From Treponema sp. (GTDB lineage: Bacteria > Spirochaetota > Spirochaetia > Treponematales > Treponemataceae), in assembly GCA_024402565.1 (NCBI GenBank), contig JAKSTM010000005.1:33813-97812 (forward strand): DNA of 64,000 bases, given 5' to 3'. The notes under the pieces are model-generated. The model was not told the DNA's origin. It worked only from the letters and a program-made list of their open reading frames with translations, and did not search any database. A program made the translations under genes and the position numbers. Within the stretch, counting starts at the first letter, position 1. Every line of letters starts with the position of its first letter. Below, piece after piece: positions 25,226 to 33,159 of this stretch.

Positions 25226-26266
25226 ATGTTACTAGAAATATCAGGATTAACAACAGAGTTTAAAACAGACCAGGGAATTGTTAAGGCTGTTCGCGGAGTA
25301 GACTACCATCTGGAAAAAGGAGAAATTCTTGGTATCGTAGGTGAATCCGGATCCGGAAAGTCTCAGGGAATGTTGTCCCTTATGGGGCTTCTGGCAGGAA
25401 ACGGAAAAGTAACTTCCGGAAAAATGATCTTTGACGGAAAAGATATAAGCCCTGTAAATTACCAGACAAAAAAAGAAAAGAAAGAATACGAAAAGATGAT
25501 GAAAGACATTCGTGGAAATGAAATCAGTATGATTTTCCAGGATCCTATGTCTTACCTGAATCCGATTGTAACAATAGAAAAGCAGATGACAGAAGGTATC
25601 CTGTCACACACAAAGTGTACAAAGAAGGAAGCCCGTGCACGTGCCATTGAACTTATGAAGATGGTGGGCATTCCGGCTGCAGAAAGCCGCCTGAAGAGCT
25701 ACCCATTTGAATTCTCAGGTGGTATGCGCCAGAGAATCATTATTGCAATTGCACTGGCATGTAATCCAAAGCTTTTGATTTGTGACGAACCTACCACTGC
25801 TCTGGACGTAACAGTTCAGGCACAGATTCTGGATCTGATTAAAGACCTTACAAAGAAAATGAATACAGGTGTAATTATGATTACACATGACCTGGGAGTT
25901 GTTGCTTCCCTTTGTGACAGAATCAGCATTATGTACGGTGGAAACATCATGGAAGAAGGAACTGTAAATGAAATCTTCTATGAACCAAAACATCCATACA
26001 CAAAAGGTCTTTTGAACAGTATTGCCAATTCAAATGTTGATCACAGAGAACCTTTGAAACCAATTCCTGGAACTCCACCAGATTTAATTAAGCTTGGCAA
26101 CCAGTGTCCTTTTGCACCACGCTGCAACGAAGCAATGGAAATCTGTACAAAGTACGCACCGGGAAAAACTTCTTTCAGCGAAAGCCACGCATGTAAATGC
26201 TGGCTCCACTGCAAAGAAAACTACAAAGAAATAATCGCAGAACAAGGAGGAGACGTAAATGCCTAG
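25226..26266 (+). CDS. Oligopeptide ABC transporter ATPase, DppD/OppD type
   Basis: One of two different ATPases of the importer. The 346-residue protein has Walker A (GESGSGKSQGML), signature FSGGMRQRIIIAIAL, Walker B (LLICDEPTTALDV) and switch histidine (MITHDLGV). The C-terminal oligo_HPY extension carries the cysteine pattern CPFAPRCNEAMEICTKYAPG and HACKCWLHC, consistent with the Fe-S or metal site seen in DppD/DppF proteins. AGGAGG precedes the ATG. It overlaps the next gene by eight bases. Confidence 0.93.
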   Translation: MLLEISGLTTEFKTDQGIVKAVRGVDYHLEKGEILGIVGESGSGKSQGMLSLMGLLAGNGKVTSGKMIFDGKDISPVNYQTKKEKKEYEKMMKDIRGNEISMIFQDPMSYLNPIVTIEKQMTEGILSHTKCTKKEARARAIELMKMVGIPAAESRLKSYPFEFSGGMRQRIIIAIALACNPKLLICDEPTTALDVTVQAQILDLIKDLTKKMNTGVIMITHDLGVVASLCDRISIMYGGNIMEEGTVNEIFYEPKHPYTKGLLNSIANSNVDHREPLKPIPGTPPDLIKLGNQCPFAPRCNEAMEICTKYAPGKTSFSESHACKCWLHCKENYKEIIAEQGGDVNA

Positions 26267-27311
26267 AAAAGCAGAAACAGAAAGTACTGTAATTGAAAAG
26301 CCGATTCTTGAAATTCAGAATCTCTGCAAATATTTTGATGCAGGACACAGAAAACAGGTTCATGCTGTAGAAAACGTTTCCTTCACACTGGAACGCGGCG
26401 AAACCCTTGGCATCGTTGGTGAATCGGGCTGTGGAAAAAGTTCCATGGGTCGCACCATTCTAAAGATTCATCCTTCTACTTCCGGAAAAATTATTTTTGA
26501 TGGAGTAGACATTACAGATTTTTCAAACAAGCAGATGAATCCATACAGAAAGCGTATGCAGATGATTTTCCAGGATCCTTATGCTTCCCTGAACCCTCGT
26601 ATGACTGTTGGTGAAATTATCGAAGAACCAATGGTTATTCACAAGATTGGTTCTCCAAAGGAACGCATGGCTGTTGTACAGGATCTGATTGAAACTGTAG
26701 GACTTAAGCCTGACCATATCCGCCGCTACCCTCATGAGTTTTCCGGCGGTCAGCGTCAGAGAATCGGTATAGCAAGAGCCCTGGCATTGAACCCGGAATT
26801 CATTGTTTGTGATGAACCGATTTCTGCCCTGGACGTTTCTATTCAGGCACAGGTAATCAACCTGCTTGAAAAACTTCAGCATGAACGCGGTTTCAGCTAT
26901 CTGTTTATTGCACATGACCTGGAAATGGTACATCACATCAGTCACAAGATTGGAGTTATGTATCTTGGAAATATGGTTGAGTTTGGTTCATCAGATGATG
27001 TTTACAAACATCCTCTCCATCCTTATACAAGAGCCCTGATTTCGGCATCTCCAGTTCCAGATCCTGAACAGGCAAAAACAAAGAAGAGAATTCTTCTTGA
27101 AGGTGAAGTTCCAAGCCCAATCAATCCGCCAAAAGGTTGCCCATTCTCTGCCAGATGCAAATACTGCACAGAAGAATGCAAATCAAAGAAACCAGCAGTT
27201 TATGAAGTTGAAGGAAGAAAAGTTGCCTGCAATCTTTATAGCCCTGAAAAGATTTCAGAATACAGTCAGAAGGGCTTAAGTCCTGAACAGGCTGTATTTG
27301 AAGATAAGTAA
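26259..27311 (+). CDS. Oligopeptide ABC transporter ATPase, DppF/OppF type
   Basis: Partner ATPase of the importer. The 350-residue protein has Walker A ([16 protein letters not shown]), the Q-loop in [16 protein letters not shown], signature [15 protein letters not shown], Walker B ([13 protein letters not shown]) and switch histidine (FIAHDLEMV). The C-terminal extension has [25 protein letters not shown] overlaps the end of the previous gene and precedes this ATG, so the two are probably translated together. Confidence 0.93.
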   Translation: MPRKAETESTVIEKPILEIQNLCKYFDAGHRKQVHAVENVSFTLERGETLGIVGESGCGKSSMGRTILKIHPSTSGKIIFDGVDITDFSNKQMNPYRKRMQMIFQDPYASLNPRMTVGEIIEEPMVIHKIGSPKERMAVVQDLIETVGLKPDHIRRYPHEFSGGQRQRIGIARALALNPEFIVCDEPISALDVSIQAQVINLLEKLQHERGFSYLFIAHDLEMVHHISHKIGVMYLGNMVEFGSSDDVYKHPLHPYTRALISASPVPDPEQAKTKKRILLEGEVPSPINPPKGCPFSARCKYCTEECKSKKPAVYEVEGRKVACNLYSPEKISEYSQKGLSPEQAVFEDK

Positions 27312-27330
27312 CATACAAAGGAGGTATGTC

Positions 27331-28974
27331 ATGAGAATTTTGAATAACGTTAAAAGAGTTTTAGTCGCAGCCGGATGTTCTGCATTGTTACTTGCAGTAC
27401 TTACCTCTTGTGGTGGAAAAAAAGGCAGCCGCATTAAAACAAATGAAAAAGGCGAAATCCTTGAAATATCTGTAGCAAACCAGTCAGAAACAGGTGAATA
27501 TGATCCTGCTGGTGCCGCTGCTTATGTATATTTCTCTCACCAGACTTATGCCCTGGATCCACTTATTACTTACACAAAAGATGGTCTTTACACAGCTGCT
27601 ACAGCAGAAAAATGGGAAATCAGTAAAGATCTTCTTACTTACACATTCTACATCCGTGAAGATGCAAAATGGTCTGACGGTTCTGCAGTAACTTCTGCAG
27701 ACTTCAAGAACACAATGGTCCGTGCCCTGGAACCGGCAAACGGCGCCTGGTACGTTGACTTCCTGTTCCCAATCAAAGGAGCAGAAGACGCATTCAACGG
27801 AAAGATTTCACTGGATGAAGTTGGAATTGATGCATCAAATCCAAAAATCCTGAAAATTACATTAAAGAGTCCATGTGCTTACTTCCTGGATCTGTGCTGT
27901 AACGTACCTACTTACATGCCTTCAAATGTTAAGTATGCTACAAACGAAGACAAGACATGGGACATGGAACCAACTAAAAACTTAAGTAACGGTCCTTGGT
28001 ATATGGCAGAAAGAAAAGCCGGCGAATATATCGTTTACAAGAAGAATCCATATTACTATGGAGCTGACAAAGTAAACCTTCTCTCCATCAAAGAACGCTT
28101 TATGGATGATGATCAGGCTAAATCTGCTGCTTACCAGACAGGTGAACTTACAACACTTTCCGGCGCACCATCTTCAATTGCAGAAGCATATCTTGGAAAA
28201 CCAGATCTTCAGTTTGCTGAAATCCCACAGACAAACTTCATTATGCTGAATCCAAATATTGCTCCATTCGACAATCCAAAAGTACGTAAAGCATTTGCAC
28301 TTGCTCTAAACCGCAAAGACATTGCAACTGTAGTCGGAATCAGCTGTCAGCCTTCTACAACTTTTGTTGGTCGTTTCTACCACTCAAAAGTTGACGGAAC
28401 ATATTGGGGAGACCTGCAGGGAGATCTGCTTCCAGAAAATATTGAAGAAGCAAAGGCTCTGCTTGCCGAAGCCGGATATCCAAACGGTGAAGGACTTCCA
28501 AAAATCACTTACACATATCCTTCTATGGGATATGAAGGTGATGTCGCTCAGGTTCTTCAGCAGCAGTGGAAACAGCTTGGTGTAACAGTAGAACTTCAGG
28601 CTCTTGAAAACGAAGTTTACGTTGCACAGCGCCGTGAAGGATTCCAGTGTGGACGTATGCAGTGGTACGCAGACTACAATGACCCAACAACATGGCTTAT
28701 GATGTTCGTAACTGGAAACTCCCTCAACGACATCAAGTGGAGTAATTCAAAATACGATCAGCTTATGAACGCATCAAACCTTGAAACTGATGCTATAAAA
28801 CGCCAGGATTTACTCCTTGCTGCAGAAAAGGTTGCTGTCAGCGAAGATACAGTAATTGTGCCATTGTTCACAAATAACAACACTAACCTGATTCCACCAG
28901 AACTGTATGACTACTACTATGATGTAATCTGTTATCCTAACTATACAGAAATGAAAGTCAAAGCAGCAGAATAA
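27331..28974 (+). CDS. Oligopeptide-binding lipoprotein, SBP family 5
   Basis: Extracytoplasmic binding protein that delivers peptides to the permease. The 547-residue protein has a lipoprotein signal (lipobox VLTSCGG near residue 30), then the family-5 pattern: an N-terminal lobe with TYTFYIREDAKWSDGSAVTSADF, a middle PKVRKAFALALNRKDI, and a C-terminal lobe with LQALENEVYVAQRREGFQ and DYNDPTTWL. The ATG at 27331 follows AAAGGAGG. Its position last in the transporter operon, not first, is unusual but not rare. Confidence 0.93.
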   Translation: MRILNNVKRVLVAAGCSALLLAVLTSCGGKKGSRIKTNEKGEILEISVANQSETGEYDPAGAAAYVYFSHQTYALDPLITYTKDGLYTAATAEKWEISKDLLTYTFYIREDAKWSDGSAVTSADFKNTMVRALEPANGAWYVDFLFPIKGAEDAFNGKISLDEVGIDASNPKILKITLKSPCAYFLDLCCNVPTYMPSNVKYATNEDKTWDMEPTKNLSNGPWYMAERKAGEYIVYKKNPYYYGADKVNLLSIKERFMDDDQAKSAAYQTGELTTLSGAPSSIAEAYLGKPDLQFAEIPQTNFIMLNPNIAPFDNPKVRKAFALALNRKDIATVVGISCQPSTTFVGRFYHSKVDGTYWGDLQGDLLPENIEEAKALLAEAGYPNGEGLPKITYTYPSMGYEGDVAQVLQQQWKQLGVTVELQALENEVYVAQRREGFQCGRMQWYADYNDPTTWLMMFVTGNSLNDIKWSNSKYDQLMNASNLETDAIKRQDLLLAAEKVAVSEDTVIVPLFTNNNTNLIPPELYDYYYDVICYPNYTEMKVKAAE

Positions 28975-28999
28975 AAAAACAAAAACGGAGGCTTATGAA

Positions 29000-29419
29000 A
29001 TGACTACAGAAAAAGTTTCTGACATGGAAATGATAAAACTGTCAGACTATTTTGTTCCGCAGACATTCAGAACAGTTTCTACTGAATTACTAGGGCAGTC
29101 TGGTGGAATTACTGAAGTATCGGTTATTTTTCATATACATGGAGACTTTGCAAAACAGTTGTATTTTAATTACAGCGGAGTCCTGACTCTTTACGGATTC
29201 GGGCACCTTAATGATACACTGAAAGCCATTAATCAGGCCGATTATATGCATTACGGAAAACCAGGATTAATTGATAAAGTTTCTATGAACGATTGTGGTG
29301 ATGTATTTATTATGGTGATTGAACTGAAGAACGGTGAAAAGATTCTTAAGAAAGTACCGACATCTGAAGTTAAGCTTCTCCTTAATTCATGCCGTCATCC
29401 AACACCAATGGAATACTAA
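29000..29419 (+). CDS. Conserved-looking small cytoplasmic protein of unknown function
   Basis: A 139-residue soluble protein without signal peptide or membrane segment. The middle has alternating strands (VSVIFHIHGDFAKQLYFNYS, VFIMVIELKNGEKILKKV). I do not recognise a family. GGAGG lies seven bases before the ATG, 25 bases behind the peptide-binding protein, so it is likely the sixth gene of the peptide transport operon and may serve it. It is followed by two hairpins. Confidence 0.7.
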   Translation: MTTEKVSDMEMIKLSDYFVPQTFRTVSTELLGQSGGITEVSVIFHIHGDFAKQLYFNYSGVLTLYGFGHLNDTLKAINQADYMHYGKPGLIDKVSMNDCGDVFIMVIELKNGEKILKKVPTSEVKLLLNSCRHPTPMEY

Positions 29420-29425
29420 AAAAAA

Positions 29426-29491
29426 GTGGTGGTTGAGTCTATCGAAACCACCACAAAACTTACACGGTGGTTGAGTCTATCGAAACCACCG
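29426..29491. terminator. Twin hairpins between convergent genes (GAGTCTATCGAA repeat)
   Basis: Two near-identical palindromes. GTGGTGGTT (29426-29434) pairs with AACCACCAC (29446-29454); CGGTGGTT (29465-29472) pairs with AACCACCG (29484-29491). Both loops read GAGTCTATCGA. The second is followed by TTTT. They lie four bases before the end of sdaAA and can serve both strands. Confidence 0.75.
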
Positions 29492-29495
29492 TTTT

Positions 29496-30353
29496 CTATT
29501 TTAAAACCACCGCTTGTGCAGCAGGCGTACCAGCTACTCCCCCAAGACCAGTTTCCCGTAAAGTGTAATCCATTTTCAATCCCACCTGCCCCATAGCCAC
29601 AATAACTTCGTCAGCAGGAATTTTTGCTATAATGCCAGCCAAAGCCATATCTGCACAGGAAACAGCATTTACCGCTCCTACGACATTTCTTTTTACACAA
29701 GGCACTTCAACCAGGCCTGCTACAGGATCACATACAAGTCCCAAAAGATTTTGAAGGGCAAATCCGGCAGCAGTAGAAATCTGTTCTGCAGTTCCGCCTT
29801 TTAAGTAAACCAAAGTTCCTGCAGCCATGGCACTGGCCGATCCAATTTCAGCCTGACATCCACCCTGGGCACCACTAATACAAGCTTTATTTGCAATTAC
29901 TTGTCCGATTCCGGCAGCAACAAACATTCCCGAAATTATTTTTTCCACTGAAAATTTTTCTTTTTTGTATAAAGGAATTAATACCGCTGGAAGAACACCA
30001 CAAGCGCCTGCTGTGGGGCTTGCCACAATTCGTTTCATGCAGGCATTGTTTTCTGCCATTTTCAAAGCTTCACTTATCACTTCCGAAATATATTCACCGC
30101 ACAATGATTTTCCTGAAGCTTCATATTCCTCAAACTTTTTTCCATCTCCACCAGACAATCCACTTTTTGAAACAAGCGCACCATCGTAATTTTCACTGGC
30201 TGTTTCCATAGCTGACCACATTCTTTCCATTTTAGAAATCACTTCCTTTTCTGAAGCCCCAGTTGATTTCATTTCATTCATTTTTACCACTTCGGCAAAA
30301 TCTTTATTTTCTTTTTCACATTGTTCCATTATTGATTTCAAACTTTCAAACAT
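29496..30353 (-). CDS. sdaAA: L-serine dehydratase, alpha (catalytic Fe-S) subunit
   Basis: Converts L-serine to pyruvate and ammonia. The 285-residue subunit has the glycine-rich ASPTAGACGVLPAVL, SGAQGGCQAEIGSASAMAAG and LVCDPVAGLVEVPCVKRN, which supply the cysteines for the [4Fe-4S] cluster in the SdaA family. The start used is ATG 30353 (MFESLKSIMEQC), placed after AAGGAGG; an earlier in-frame ATG at 30386 overlaps the beta gene. With sdaAB upstream it forms the two-subunit enzyme found in Firmicutes and spirochaetes. Confidence 0.93.
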   Translation of the reverse strand: MFESLKSIMEQCEKENKDFAEVVKMNEMKSTGASEKEVISKMERMWSAMETASENYDGALVSKSGLSGGDGKKFEEYEASGKSLCGEYISEVISEALKMAENNACMKRIVASPTAGACGVLPAVLIPLYKKEKFSVEKIISGMFVAAGIGQVIANKACISGAQGGCQAEIGSASAMAAGTLVYLKGGTAEQISTAAGFALQNLLGLVCDPVAGLVEVPCVKRNVVGAVNAVSCADMALAGIIAKIPADEVIVAMGQVGLKMDYTLRETGLGGVAGTPAAQAVVLK

Positions 30354-30378
30354 TTCATGCCTCCTTGCTTTTTCATTC

Positions 30379-31044
30379 TTATTCACCTGGATTGATGTAA
30401 GTTACTTTTATTACTCCAGGTAATTCTTCAATCATAGAAATAATGGAAGATGGAATGGACTGATCACATTCCAAAACCATTACTGCATAACCGCCACGTT
30501 CATTTCTAAAAAGCTGCATCTGCGCGATATTTATTTTGTTATAAAATAATAAAGAGGTTACAGCAGCAACATGTCCCGGTTCGTCTGAGTTATGAACAAC
30601 AAGAGTCGGAATTTCTGCACTGCAATTTACTGTGATTCCGTCTATTTTATTTATCATTATTTTTCCACCACCGATTGATGAAGCCTGAACAGTAATTCGT
30701 TTTCCGTTTTTCCCCTGAAGACTTATTACTGCAGTATTAGGATGGGCATTTGGAATTTCCTCATTAGAAAAATAAAATTTCAGTTTTTCTGCTTTTGCTA
30801 TTTTCAGACTTTCAGGAATTCTCATATCATCACTTTGCATTCCGAGTAACCCAGCAACTATTGCACAGTCTGTTCCATGCCCTTTGTGAGTAGCAGCAAA
30901 ACTTCCCGAAAATTTAATATCTGCATAAATTGGAATATCTTCTAGCAAGATTCTGCTTACAAGTCCAATTCTTACCGCACCTGCTGTATGAGAACTGGAA
31001 GGTCCTACCATAACCGGTCCAAGAATATCAAAAATACTTCCCAC
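30379..31044 (-). CDS. sdaAB: L-serine dehydratase, beta subunit with ACT domain
   Basis: Partner of the alpha subunit. The 221-residue protein starts with the family segment FDILGPVMVGPSSSHTAGAVRIG, has FSGSFAATHKGHGTDCAIVAGLLG, and ends in an ACT domain (about 145-221: PTLVVHNSDEPGHVAAVTSLL to GVIKVTYINPGE) that may sense serine. AGGAGG precedes the ATG. A terminator-like hairpin stands between the predicted promoter and this ribosome site, so expression may be attenuated. Confidence 0.93.
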   Translation of the reverse strand: MGSIFDILGPVMVGPSSSHTAGAVRIGLVSRILLEDIPIYADIKFSGSFAATHKGHGTDCAIVAGLLGMQSDDMRIPESLKIAKAEKLKFYFSNEEIPNAHPNTAVISLQGKNGKRITVQASSIGGGKIMINKIDGITVNCSAEIPTLVVHNSDEPGHVAAVTSLLFYNKINIAQMQLFRNERGGYAVMVLECDQSIPSSIISMIEELPGVIKVTYINPGE

Positions 31045-31064
31045 ATTGTCCTCCTAAAAACAAA

Positions 31065-31090
31065 AAGGGCGCAGAAAAAACTGCGCCCTT
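31065..31090 (-). promoter_or_regulatory. Terminator-like hairpin in the serine dehydratase leader
   Basis: AAGGGCGCAG and CTGCGCCCTT form a perfect 10-bp stem with a six-base loop. On the minus strand it is followed by a T-rich tract and at once by AGGAGG and the sdaAB ATG. It could also be the terminator of tcdA, 124 bases upstream. Confidence 0.6.
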
Positions 31091-31105
31091 GCCTTATTCA
31101 CTTTT

Positions 31106-31134
31106 AGGATACTTGGTAATAAAACTAAAAACAA
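31106..31134 (-). promoter_or_regulatory. Possible promoter of sdaAB-sdaAA
   Basis: On the minus strand TTGTTT (31129-31134) and TATCCT (31106-31111) are 17 bases apart. Transcription from here would begin about eight bases before the hairpin at 31065-31090. Confidence 0.4.
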
Positions 31135-31213
31135 TCTTGTTTTATAAAATTTTCAAATCATACAATTTTGTTTTCTTTTTTTGTAAAATTTTCAGCAGAT
31201 TACTTCCCCAAAA

Positions 31214-31915
31214 CTATAGTGATGTTAATTCCCGAACCACTTCACCTGCAATCATAAGTCCGCCCACACTTGGAACAAAAGCAATACTTGCAGGAGCATG
31301 ACGCCCGTTAGAGTTGTCTGTAACAACGCCGACACTTTCTTCTGTGCTGAACAGTACTTTTACTTTTGTAATATGACGAGCTTTAAGTTCCCGCCTCATA
31401 ACACGAGCCAAAGGACAAACTGAAGTTTTAGAGATATCTGCTATCTGAAATTTTGAAGGATCTAATTTATTTCCTGTTCCCATAGAACTAATAACAGGAA
31501 CCCCTGCTTCTTTTGCCTTTTTAATTATTTCAATTTTTGCAGTCACTGTATCAACGGCATCCACAACATAACTGAAATTTGAAAAATCAAAATCATTTGA
31601 ATTCTCAGGCAAAAAGAAAGCCTGGATTGTATGGATTTTTAAAAGCGGATTTATATCCAGACACCGATCTTTCATTACTTCAACTTTACTTTTACCTACT
31701 GTTGAGTGAAGAGCAATAATCTGACGATTGATATTCGACTCAGAAATCACATCATTATCCACGATGGTAATTTCACCAATGCCGGACCGAACCAAAGCTT
31801 CAATCACATAACCGCCTACTCCTCCCACACCAAATACAATGACGTGAGAATTTTGAAGTTTTGAAAAAGCCTGTTCACCAATTAACGCTCTGGTTCGAAC
31901 AAAAAAATCTTCCAT
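31214..31915 (-). CDS. tcdA: tRNA threonylcarbamoyladenosine dehydratase (TcdA/CsdL)
   Basis: ThiF/E1-like enzyme that uses ATP to cyclise the t6A base in tRNA. The 233-residue protein begins with the TcdA pattern FFVRTRALIGEQAFSKLQ, has the nucleotide loop VIVFGVGGVGGYVIEALVRS, the ESNINRQIIAL segment, VVDAVDTVTAKIEII, and the ending GRHAPASIAFVPSVGGLMI. The length is close to the family norm, without the rhodanese or ubiquitin-like extras of other ThiF proteins. A TAATAT box lies seven bases before the ATG, so the message is probably leaderless. Confidence 0.92.
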   Translation of the reverse strand: MEDFFVRTRALIGEQAFSKLQNSHVIVFGVGGVGGYVIEALVRSGIGEITIVDNDVISESNINRQIIALHSTVGKSKVEVMKDRCLDINPLLKIHTIQAFFLPENSNDFDFSNFSYVVDAVDTVTAKIEIIKKAKEAGVPVISSMGTGNKLDPSKFQIADISKTSVCPLARVMRRELKARHITKVKVLFSTEESVGVVTDNSNGRHAPASIAFVPSVGGLMIAGEVVRELTSL

Positions 31916-31922
31916 ACACTAA

Positions 31923-31950
31923 ATATTAAACTCAATATCAAACTCAACAA
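31923..31950 (-). promoter_or_regulatory. Promoter of tcdA, leaderless arrangement
   Basis: On the minus strand TTGTTG (31945-31950) and TAATAT (31923-31928) are 16 bases apart, and seven bases separate the -10 box from the ATG. No ribosome binding site is present. Confidence 0.55.
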
Positions 31951-31954
31951 ACTA

Positions 31955-33130
31955 TTATTTATTTTTTTCTAATAGTTCAAGATTTTTCTTAATCAGTTCA
32001 CAACGCTGTTTTACACAATCCGGTGAACGGTGAGGGTCTTTCGGAGTATTGAAAGTATAATCAATCAATTTTTCCAAAGTTGTTGTTGCAACATGCATAC
32101 GTGTATCACTTGAAGCATAATATATGTAAACGTCATTTCCATTTACAATTGCGCCGTTACTGAAAACAACATTTGAAACATCACCTACCCGTTCTTTTCC
32201 AAGAGGAACCAGGAAGAATCCGCCAGGCTCTGCAATTACTTTTGTCGGGTCTTCAAGACTAGTTGCATAAACATAAAGAACATAACGAAGACCTGCGGCA
32301 GTATTACGTACACCATGAGCAATGTGGATCCAGCCTTTGTCAGTTTTAATTGGAACAGCACCGGCTCCATTCTTTACTTCAGTGATTGTATGGTAAACAC
32401 GTGGACTTATAATTTTTTCTTCTTCAATTACAGGATTTGTAATATCATCACAAAGCCCAAATCCGATTCCACCGCCGCTTCCTGTATCAATAAAATCATC
32501 CATTGGACGAGTATAGAAAGCATATTTCCCGTCAACAAACTCAGGATGAATAACAACATTTCTCTGCTGAGGAGATTTTTTTGTAACAAGATTTGGAAGG
32601 CGTTCCCATGTTTCCAGGTCTTTTGTGCGTACGATTCCACATGCAGCAACTGCTGCGCTCAAATCTTTACTTGAGGTATCCTTACTTTCAGAACAGAAAG
32701 TCCCGTAAATCCATCCGTCTTCATGCTGAGTCAAACGCATATCATAAACGTTTGTTTCTTCGGCACAAGTGTCTGGCAGCTGAATTGGATAAGGACGGAA
32801 ACGAAAATTATCTACCCCATTATCACTTTCAGCAACACCGAAAAATGACTTACGGTCATTTCCTTCAATGCGGGCAACAAGGCAATATTTTCCGTTTAAA
32901 AAAATTGCACCGGAATTCATTACCGCATTTACTCCAAGCCGTTCCATAAAGAAAGGATTTGTTTCCTTATTAACATCGTATTTCCAGGTTAGCGGAATAT
33001 GATCCCGAGTAAGTACAGGATTTTCCCAACGATCATAAATTCCATTATAAAAATCTTTTTTTACAGAATTCTTTTTTGTTAAAAACTCTTCATGTTTTTT
33101 TTGCATCTCAAAATATTTTTCATGAATCAT
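31955..33130 (-). CDS. GH130 family 4-O-beta-D-mannosyl-D-glucose phosphorylase
   Basis: Would cleave mannosyl-glucose with phosphate to mannose 1-phosphate and glucose in the cytoplasm, the last step of beta-mannan use. The 391-residue protein has no signal peptide. It shows [58 protein letters not shown] with the likely catalytic Asp, and [18 protein letters not shown]. This pattern and length fit subfamily GH130_1. A GGAGA precedes the ATG. The usual partner, cellobiose 2-epimerase, is not in the window. Confidence 0.85.
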   Translation of the reverse strand: MIHEKYFEMQKKHEEFLTKKNSVKKDFYNGIYDRWENPVLTRDHIPLTWKYDVNKETNPFFMERLGVNAVMNSGAIFLNGKYCLVARIEGNDRKSFFGVAESDNGVDNFRFRPYPIQLPDTCAEETNVYDMRLTQHEDGWIYGTFCSESKDTSSKDLSAAVAACGIVRTKDLETWERLPNLVTKKSPQQRNVVIHPEFVDGKYAFYTRPMDDFIDTGSGGGIGFGLCDDITNPVIEEEKIISPRVYHTITEVKNGAGAVPIKTDKGWIHIAHGVRNTAAGLRYVLYVYATSLEDPTKVIAEPGGFFLVPLGKERVGDVSNVVFSNGAIVNGNDVYIYYASSDTRMHVATTTLEKLIDYTFNTPKDPHRSPDCVKQRCELIKKNLELLEKNK

Positions 33131-33159
33131 ATTATTTCTCCAAAATCAATTTATATCAG

